From: an uncultured Alphaproteobacteria bacterium
GTDB lineage: Bacteria > Pseudomonadota > Alphaproteobacteria > RF32 > CAG-239
Assembly: GCA_944392325.1 (NCBI GenBank)
Contig: CALXWI010000003.1
Coordinates: forward strand, 1 to 53,496
DNA: 53,496 nucleotides
Reading direction: 5' to 3'
Positions 48,367 to 53,496 of this stretch are shown here, piece after piece. A program made the position numbers and the translations under genes. Each line of letters opens with the position of its first letter. The stretch's first letter is position 1. Below the pieces are notes generated by a model that made no database searches, was not told the origin of the DNA, and was given only the letters and a program-made list of their open reading frames with translations.

Positions 48367-48801
48367 TTATATAAAAGGCATAGACAATGCCAAATAACGT
48401 ACAAATTTGCCTAAAAACATGGCACTAACGGTGATTAGCAAGTTGGCGCGGATAAAGCCTAAGGCAAGAGCCAGAGGGTCGCCGATGATTGGCATAAAGC
48501 AAAAAAAGGCTATCCATGCGCTTTGATGCCGGAGTTTGTGTTGATAACGGGTGAGTGTGTCTGCGGAGATATGCAGGTATTTATGCGCCCATTCGATTTT
48601 GCCCAGCCGTCCGATGAAGTAGTTGGTCATACCGCCCAGAGTATTGCCGATAGAGGCTGTCCAGAGGCAAAGCCAAGGGTTTAAGCCCAGACTGAGCAGG
48701 CCGATGAAAGTCGCCTCAGAGCCAAAAGGGAGAATTGTGGCGGCCAAAAAGCTGTTGGCAAACAACAAGCAGAGGCTATATAAGCTAATATCTTCAACCA
48801 T
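48367..48801 (-). CDS. DedA/YqaA-type small membrane protein
   Basis: The protein has 144 residues with four or so membrane helices. PFGSEATFIGLLSLG, GNTLGGMTNYFIGRLG and FFCFMPIIGDPLALALGFIR are the YqaA pattern of the DedA superfamily, which is linked to lipid flipping. The start at 48801 overlaps the acyltransferase gene by 8 nt; there is no separate ribosome-binding site. Confidence 0.85.
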   Translation of the reverse strand: MVEDISLYSLCLLFANSFLAATILPFGSEATFIGLLSLGLNPWLCLWTASIGNTLGGMTNYFIGRLGKIEWAHKYLHISADTLTRYQHKLRHQSAWIAFFCFMPIIGDPLALALGFIRANLLITVSAMFLGKFVRYLALSMPFI

Positions 48802-49777
48802 GGCGGAATGGGAGCAAGCTGCGGCAGGTTTCACTTAAGCGAGCCAAGAACCAAGAACACAAGATTATGGTCAAAATTCCCAAGCCAAGATTGAGCCATA
48901 GCGGGAGCCAGAGCTCACGCCATAAATGGCTGTAAGAGCTCAGTGTATAGGCCATAAAAATATAAATCAGCAAAGTGTGGCGGCCGATGAGGCTCAGAAA
49001 AGCTGACGGGTGGGATAAGGTGATGCGGGTCAAGGTGATACCAATAATTGCGGCGGAAATAAACTGGGCGGAGCGGATGATTATGCCAAAGTCACCCCAA
49101 AAGGTGCCGGCGTAATTGTATTTGTTATAGAGGTCTAGGTACCAAGTCGGAGTGATAAAAGTAAAACTGATGCTGAACAGTATAATCAGCAGGTTATAAA
49201 AAATGAGCTTAAAGCGTGAAAAGTAGTTTACCGCGGTGCGGAGCTCGGTATCAGAAACGGCAGAGCCCAAAACAAACAGCGGCCAATAGCTCAAGGTGCG
49301 GGAAATATTGAAGGCTGAAATATCATACGGAAGGTAACCAACCCCAAGCCCTAAGACAAAAAATGAGCACAAAACCGGAAGTTTGGCGCGGCGGAGTAGT
49401 AATGATGTTAGCGGCTGCATTAAACGCCAAAAAATAAGGCTTTCAATATACCACATATAAGACGGGGGATTATGCAAAAGCCCACCAATAGTGCAATCAG
49501 GATTTTCGGGGTTGAACACAAGCCCGTAGAGCAAATATATAACCGTCAGTAGAGCGATGCTCTTGAGGTCAAAACGGCGGCTAAAGTAACCCGAGATGAA
49601 CACAAATAACGGAATATGAAATAAATATAAATAAGCCAAAAGTTGGTTGGAAGGGGGAATGGTATGCATAAAATTCCCTAAAAATACGCATAGAATCAAA
49701 ATGCCTTTAAGGGTGTCAAAGGCTTGGTTGCGTCCTTTGATGCGGAAAGGGTTGGATGAGGCAAAAAAGTTAATCAT
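48794..49777 (-). CDS. Acyltransferase-3-like integral membrane protein
   Basis: The protein has 327 residues and ten predicted helices. RNQAFDTLKGILILCVFLGNF, LFHIPLFVFISGYF and PSYMWYIESLIFWRLMQ match the acyltransferase-3 family that acylates surface sugars or exports acyl groups. The catalytic His of the family is present in the early HTIPPSNQ or FHIP segments; which one is unclear. It overlaps neighbours on both sides, so it is in a three-gene operon. Confidence 0.85.
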   Translation of the reverse strand: MINFFASSNPFRIKGRNQAFDTLKGILILCVFLGNFMHTIPPSNQLLAYLYLFHIPLFVFISGYFSRRFDLKSIALLTVIYLLYGLVFNPENPDCTIGGLLHNPPSYMWYIESLIFWRLMQPLTSLLLRRAKLPVLCSFFVLGLGVGYLPYDISAFNISRTLSYWPLFVLGSAVSDTELRTAVNYFSRFKLIFYNLLIILFSISFTFITPTWYLDLYNKYNYAGTFWGDFGIIIRSAQFISAAIIGITLTRITLSHPSAFLSLIGRHTLLIYIFMAYTLSSYSHLWRELWLPLWLNLGLGILTIILCSWFLARLSETCRSLLPFRHG

Positions 49778-50237
49778 GAGCTTGGCGGTTGAGGGTAATA
49801 AGGCGTTTGAGCATATCTTGCAAGATGATTTGGAGCTCGTCCTCGTTTAAGCTTTCGGCAATTTGGCCGCAGTCAGGAGCGCAATAGCGGTTTTTGGTAT
49901 AAAGCGTGCCGTAAAAACAGTAGACGTTAGTGCGAATCTTGTCCAGATGTTGGAGCATTTTTTGCTCGTCTTCAGGATTAGTGAAGGCTTGGCGGATTTG
50001 TTGCTTGATTTCATCTATCAGGCAATTGTTGGTCTCCCAGGCGGCGCGGCGCATATCAGCATAGCTTTGCGGGTTGTCTTGATGCGCGTAGTCGCAGCAA
50101 CGCTCGGTAATGGCGGTGACCTCATCGTTTATGGCTTGGCTGACTTGGCCTGGGGTGAGAGGTGCCGCGGCAAAAGTTGCGGCCGGCCACGCAAAAGCCG
50201 TAAACAATATGCCTAATGTAAGCCGAAGTGAGGTCAT
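49770..50237 (-). CDS. Exported Cys-containing protein of unknown function
   Basis: The protein has 155 residues with a signal peptide (MTSLRLTLGILFTAFAWPAA). The mature part is helical with six Cys (ERCCDYAH, NNCLID, YCFYG, YCAPDCG), so disulfides are likely. ATG 50237 has GGAG 10 nt upstream. It overlaps the acyltransferase gene by 8 nt and heads that operon. Family not recognised. Confidence 0.72.
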   Translation of the reverse strand: MTSLRLTLGILFTAFAWPAATFAAAPLTPGQVSQAINDEVTAITERCCDYAHQDNPQSYADMRRAAWETNNCLIDEIKQQIRQAFTNPEDEQKMLQHLDKIRTNVYCFYGTLYTKNRYCAPDCGQIAESLNEDELQIILQDMLKRLITLNRQAHD

Positions 50238-50360
50238 GGTCAAAAATCTCCGCAGAGTTATGTATGCAATGATTAAATATTAGACTGATTGTGTGTTGAT
50301 GGCAAGGGTTTGTTGTTGCTTAATCACGGAAAAGTGCTACACTCCGCAAAGGAGAATAAT

Positions 50361-51032
50361 ATGCGTGAACAACTGGAATCTATGGCGGAGGAAAAATACC
50401 GCCTTTTTGCGGAATCATTATTGCCGCCGAAAACCAAAATGCTGGGCATTAGGCTACCTAAGCTGCGCGCCTTGGCTAAGCAAATGGCAAAGCAGCAAAG
50501 GTTTGACTGGCAAGCCCCGCAAGATGCTTTTATGGAAGAAAAAATGCTGGAAGGCATGATTATTGGTTATGCCGATTTGAGTTTTGAGGAGCGTTGCCGG
50601 CGGGTAAAGCGCTTTGTGCCAAAAATTGATAATTGGTCGGTTTGTGACAGTGTGTGTGTATCCCTCAAATCATGGGTTAAGCAGGATAAAGCCAAAGTGT
50701 GGAAGCTCTTAGAGCTGTTTTTGCAGAGCCATAAAACTTATAAGCTACGGTTTGCCGTGGTGATGATGCTGGATTTTTTTGTGGATGATGAGTACCTGCC
50801 CCAAGTCTTGGCGCGGCTTGATGCCGTCAAACATAATGATTATTATGTGAAAATGGCGGTTGCGTGGGCGGTTTCTGTCTGTTTTGCTAAATATCCGGCT
50901 GAGACTATGCAATATCTGCTTAGCTGCTCGCTAGATGATGATACGTTTAATAAGGCTTTGCAAAAGATTGTGGAATCATACCGTGTGGCTCCGGAGCTGA
51001 AACTAAAAATCAAAGCCATGAAACGGAAGTAA
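50361..51032 (+). CDS. AlkD-like DNA alkylation repair protein
   Basis: The protein has 223 residues of HEAT-like helices. KTKMLGIRLPKLRALAKQM, FMEEKMLEGMIIGYA, IDNWSVCDSVC and the terminal FNKALQKIVESYRV fit the AlkD/alkylation-repair family. AlkD removes positively charged alkylated bases; many homologues are uncharacterised. GGAG lies 6 nt before the ATG at 50361. Confidence 0.88.
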   Translation: MREQLESMAEEKYRLFAESLLPPKTKMLGIRLPKLRALAKQMAKQQRFDWQAPQDAFMEEKMLEGMIIGYADLSFEERCRRVKRFVPKIDNWSVCDSVCVSLKSWVKQDKAKVWKLLELFLQSHKTYKLRFAVVMMLDFFVDDEYLPQVLARLDAVKHNDYYVKMAVAWAVSVCFAKYPAETMQYLLSCSLDDDTFNKALQKIVESYRVAPELKLKIKAMKRK

Positions 51033-51065
51033 AAAAATCCCCGCTGTGTGAGCGGGGATTTTTTT
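51031..51065. terminator. Bidirectional terminator
   Basis: AAAAAATCCCCGCT / AGCGGGGATTTTTT with a GTGTG loop, serving alkD-like and DUF805 genes. Confidence 0.9.
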
Positions 51066-51411
51066 AAGCGGCTTTCCCGTAGGCGTTGTTGCTATTCTCG
51101 CTAGGTAAGCAGCAGAGATAAATATTATAGAGCGGGATTAAACACCACCAACCAGGTTTGTTGATGTCATGCATACGGCGGATGGTTAAGCATACTCCAG
51201 GGCACAAAACAGCCAAAGAATACAAAGTGCTTAAAATATATAAGGTTGTAACCGAGGCGATGATTGAAACAATCAGGCTGCAGATGAAGTTAAACAAAAC
51301 AAAATACCAAAACTTGGAGCGAGTAACGCGACCATTGTAGGTAAGGTATTCGTTTTTGAGTACGGAAATAAAGTATTCATTAAACATAGTTTTGATTTTG
51401 TTCATATCCAT
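51064..51411 (-). CDS. DUF805 membrane protein
   Basis: The protein has 115 residues. YNGRVTRSKFWYFVLFN, LTIRRMHDINKPGWW and several helices are the DUF805 pattern; role unknown. GGGAG lies 10 nt before the ATG. Confidence 0.9.
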   Translation of the reverse strand: MDMNKIKTMFNEYFISVLKNEYLTYNGRVTRSKFWYFVLFNFICSLIVSIIASVTTLYILSTLYSLAVLCPGVCLTIRRMHDINKPGWWCLIPLYNIYLCCLPSENSNNAYGKAA

Positions 51412-51503
51412 AGTTGTTTGTCTCCCATGATGTTAGTTATGAATATATCCTAATATGGTTTAGAAACTAATTGCAAATGCAAAATTGAGGATGTGCATAT
51501 ATC

Positions 51504-52886
51504 TTAATGCCAAGGGAGCTCGGTTTGGTGATGGGTATAAAGGTATTTGCTCCCAAGTTGGTGGATGGCATAGTGATAGCCAAAAAACAGTACGGTTGAG
51601 GCTCCGACCCAAGCGATAGGACTAGCCCAACAGATGCCGATAAACCCAAAGTGCGAGGCTAAATAAATGGCCGCAAAGGAGCGCATGCCTAGCTCAACAA
51701 TGCTCGAAATTAATGGCATTGTCGGCTTGCCTAAGCCTTGCAAAGCGTTGCGGTAGATGAATATTTGCCCCAAGAAAAAGTAAAACAAAATGCTGATGTT
51801 TAAGTAAGACAAGGCAATCTGGCGGACTTGGTCGTGCCCTTCTCTGGTGAAGATGTCAATAATTGAACCACCGATGCTGAATATCATCAAAGCCAAAACC
51901 AGACTAATACCTAAAGAAATAAACGAGCAATTGATAACACCGCGGCGGATGCGGCCAATCATACCGGCACCATAGTTTTGAGCAGTGTAGGTGGCTAAAG
52001 CAATTCCGAATGAAACCATTGGCTGAGCGGCTAGCTGCTCTACCCGCATAGCGGAGGTAAAGGCGGCAATCGTGATGGGGCCGAAGGTGTTGCAGACGCT
52101 TTGGATTATCATACTGCTTAATGCTAAAATGGAAAACTGCAGGGTCATCGGAAAGGCTATGGCCAGATGCTCTTTGTAAAATTCCCAGTCAAAGCGGTGG
52201 TCTTCTGGGTGAGGAATGAGAATCGAAAATTTGCGTTTTATCCACCAAATACAGCAAGCCGATGATATGGTTAAGGAAATAATGGTGCCAAGGGCGGAAC
52301 CTCTGACATCCATGCCGCAAAAACCAATCAAAAAGTAGTTGAGCGCGATGTTGATTAAAGACGTGAAAATCAAAAAATATAACGGAGTACGGCTGTCTCC
52401 CAATGCACGCAGGAAACCTGACAGCAAGTTATAAAGCACAAACATTATCAAGCCGCCGCAGATAATCACAATAAAATTATAAGCGTCTTGCATAATTTCT
52501 TCCGGTACGTTCATTAAGCGGAGCAGGGGCGGCATGACTAAAATAAAGGCTAGGCTGCTGATGATGGTGAAGCTTAAGCTAATAATGGTTGAAGTGGCAA
52601 CCGAGCGGCGCATGCCTTTATAATCTCCGGCACCGAAACGTTGAGCGGTGATGACGGTCAAGCCACTGGTAAAACCGATGATGATGGCTAACAGCAAAAA
52701 GAAAATCGGGCCGGTAGCACCTACTGCCGCCAGAGCATTTACCCCCAGCAAGCGGCCGACGATAATAATGTCAGAAATACTGTAAAGCTGCTGGAAGATG
52801 TTGCCTATCAGAAGAGGAATTGTGAATTGGATAATTAATTTAGTCGGGTTGCCCGAAGTCATATTTTGAATCATACGAATCACCAT
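51504..52886 (-). CDS. MATE family multidrug/sodium efflux transporter
   Basis: The protein has up to 460 residues and twelve helices. IPLLIGNIFQQLYSISDIIIVGRLLG, AVGATGPIFFLLLA and the symmetric second half (MRVEQLAAQPMVSFGIALAT) are typical of NorM/DinF-like MATE proteins. The ATG at 52874 has GGTGA upstream and may be the true start rather than 52886. Single-gene unit. Confidence 0.9.
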   Translation of the reverse strand: MVIRMIQNMTSGNPTKLIIQFTIPLLIGNIFQQLYSISDIIIVGRLLGVNALAAVGATGPIFFLLLAIIIGFTSGLTVITAQRFGAGDYKGMRRSVATSTIISLSFTIISSLAFILVMPPLLRLMNVPEEIMQDAYNFIVIICGGLIMFVLYNLLSGFLRALGDSRTPLYFLIFTSLINIALNYFLIGFCGMDVRGSALGTIISLTISSACCIWWIKRKFSILIPHPEDHRFDWEFYKEHLAIAFPMTLQFSILALSSMIIQSVCNTFGPITIAAFTSAMRVEQLAAQPMVSFGIALATYTAQNYGAGMIGRIRRGVINCSFISLGISLVLALMIFSIGGSIIDIFTREGHDQVRQIALSYLNISILFYFFLGQIFIYRNALQGLGKPTMPLISSIVELGMRSFAAIYLASHFGFIGICWASPIAWVGASTVLFFGYHYAIHQLGSKYLYTHHQTELPWH

Positions 52887-52969
52887 ATATTTTTTTATTC
52901 GGGAGGTATATATACATATTAAATTATTAATTTACAACTAAATTTTAATTGAGTTTGCAAAACCCTTAT

Positions 52970-53035
52970 CATACTAGCAGATTTGCTCCTTATGTACTAT
53001 TTTGTGTACACCGCGTCGCAAATCTGCGGCGTATG
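52970..53035. repeat. Palindromic repeat, short copy G1
   Basis: CATACTAGCAGATTTGC pairs with GCAAATCTGCGGCGTATG around an apex GTAC-TATTTTGT-GTAC. It shares the apex logic with the main family but has different arms. Confidence 0.75.
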
Positions 53036-53037
53036 GG

Positions 53038-53141
53038 GAGTTTGCTATTTGGGTGTCATGCTTGCAATTTTTTCGCTCGTGTACTTGTTCTTGTACACGT
53101 CGCTCAAAAATCCCTGCGCAGCACGCCTAAATATCAAACTC
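53038..53141. repeat. Palindromic repeat, copy G2
   Basis: GAGTTTG(C)TATTTGGGTGT pairs with ACGCCTAAATATCAAACTC; apex GTGTAC-TTGTTCTT-GTACAC. Adjacent to G1. Confidence 0.78.
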
Positions 53142-53157
53142 TTGGATTCCATATTTG

Positions 53158-53188
53158 AAAGGCTCGTCGTAATAATGAGCCTTTTTTT
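53158..53188 (+). terminator. Intrinsic terminator
   Basis: GGCTC / GAGCC, then seven T. The transcript that it ends is not obvious; the repeats G1 and G2 lie upstream. Confidence 0.7.
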
Positions 53189-53204
53189 GCAAATGGGCGC
53201 CGGA

Positions 53205-53267
53205 AGCTGGGGCAGCTTGACCCCATCGGTCACCGGTAGCGAGATTGGGACAGAGAAGTCGCGTTGC
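53205..53267. repeat. Second dispersed repeat family, unit c
   Basis: AGCTGGGGCAGCTTGACCCC, then ATCGGTCACCGGTAGCGAGATTGGG in outline, similar to units a and b at 11.4-11.5 kb. Confidence 0.65.
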
Positions 53268-53340
53268 TCAGATGGTGCTTGTGTAAAGTTCGATATCTCC
53301 TTATTAAGTCTATGGTTAAGCCCTTCTAAAAAATATCCAA

Positions 53341-53378
53341 CACAGGATGAAATCCTGTGCCTCCGGCTCATGCCGGAG
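53341..53378. other. Two adjacent perfect hairpins in a gene-free end
   Basis: CACAGGAT / ATCCTGTG (53341-53359) and CTCCGGC / GCCGGAG (53361-53378). From 52887 to 53496 no gene is supported. A purine-rich GGAAGGGGG before an ATG at 53487 could begin a gene beyond the window. Confidence 0.55.
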
Positions 53379-53496
53379 CTTGCGGGGCAAGATGGCGGCA
53401 AAGGCTGAAAATTGGGCTATATAATTAAATATGGCAAATTTTGTCTAGCAATTTTTAGAGAGGCAAGTTTTAGAAAAGGAAGGGGGATGAGGGGCA

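Noticed and set aside
52949..53408. Overlapping open frames in the terminal gap
   Set aside because: They read through palindromes G1/G2, a terminator and repeat unit c; no protein-like features.
53487..53496. ATG with GGAAGGGGG upstream at the window end
   Set aside because: Only three codons are visible and the spacing is too short, so a gene cannot be supported.

Overview
The window reads as chromosome of a host-associated, probably uncultivated alphaproteobacterium with moderate GC. The evidence is an ATP12-type F1 assembly chaperone, DUF2336, DUF3108, DUF2333, AsmA and C-terminal SPOR proteins (all typical of Alphaproteobacteria), together with rluC beside ATP12. An intestinal RF32-like lineage would fit, but that is inference. 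No transposase, integrase, phage gene, CRISPR array or rRNA was seen. One tRNA, Arg(CCG) with an encoded CCA end, lies at 45.4 kb.

Layout. 0-7.4 kb: the start of truA, an oxidoreductase, a SPOR lipoprotein, a pentapeptide protein, gloB and an HD-GYP protein. 7.4-11 kb: an isolated VirD4/TraG-like ATPase and rarA. 11-12.7 kb: a repeat-rich gap, then a structured leader and a secreted Cys-rich protein. 12.8-16.8 kb: rluC, asmA, a shortened ATP12 and acyP. 16.8-18.8 kb: repeats, a second structured leader and three hypothetical genes. 18.9-23.2 kb: trhP, a DUF3108 gene, ddl and miaA. 23.3-29 kb: the elongasome genes mreB-mreC-mreD-mrdA-rodA. 29-34.3 kb: a DUF2336 gene, a Bax-like protein, nfu, a DUF2333 gene and murJ. 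34.5-38.6 kb: small proteins and the classic rpmH-rnpA-yidD-yidC-ysxC block. 38.7-40 kb: a third structured leader and a paralogous secreted protein. 40-44.8 kb: a BI-1 protein, a YgjP-like protease, two Cys-cluster proteins, a His/Cys-repeat protein, dnaB and rpmB. 45.6-47.8 kb: an inducible-looking thiol/metal operon with a tandem-domain ArsR regulator. 47.8-52.9 kb: ybaK, a DedA-like gene, an acyltransferase, an alkD-like gene, a DUF805 gene and a MATE transporter.

Two systems stand out. First, three copies of one structured RNA family (about 160-215 nt) each have their own promoter. Each shares a 5' hairpin with a 5-nt loop, a second hairpin whose loop pairs with the 3' part, and common sequence blocks. 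Each ends in an intrinsic terminator only 25-31 nt before a small ORF. Two of these ORFs encode paralogous exported Cys-rich proteins and the third a small HTH-like protein. This looks like an undescribed attenuation or riboswitch-type regulon. Second, a family of roughly 125-bp near-perfect palindromes sits in many intergenic gaps, often starting at or inside stop codons (rarA, acyP, ddl, mreB). Its apex and outer stems covary between copies, about 106-bp inserts occupy some loops, and half-copies are amplified in tandem before miaA.

All functional calls rest on reading the sequence and knowledge of the families; no database search was possible.
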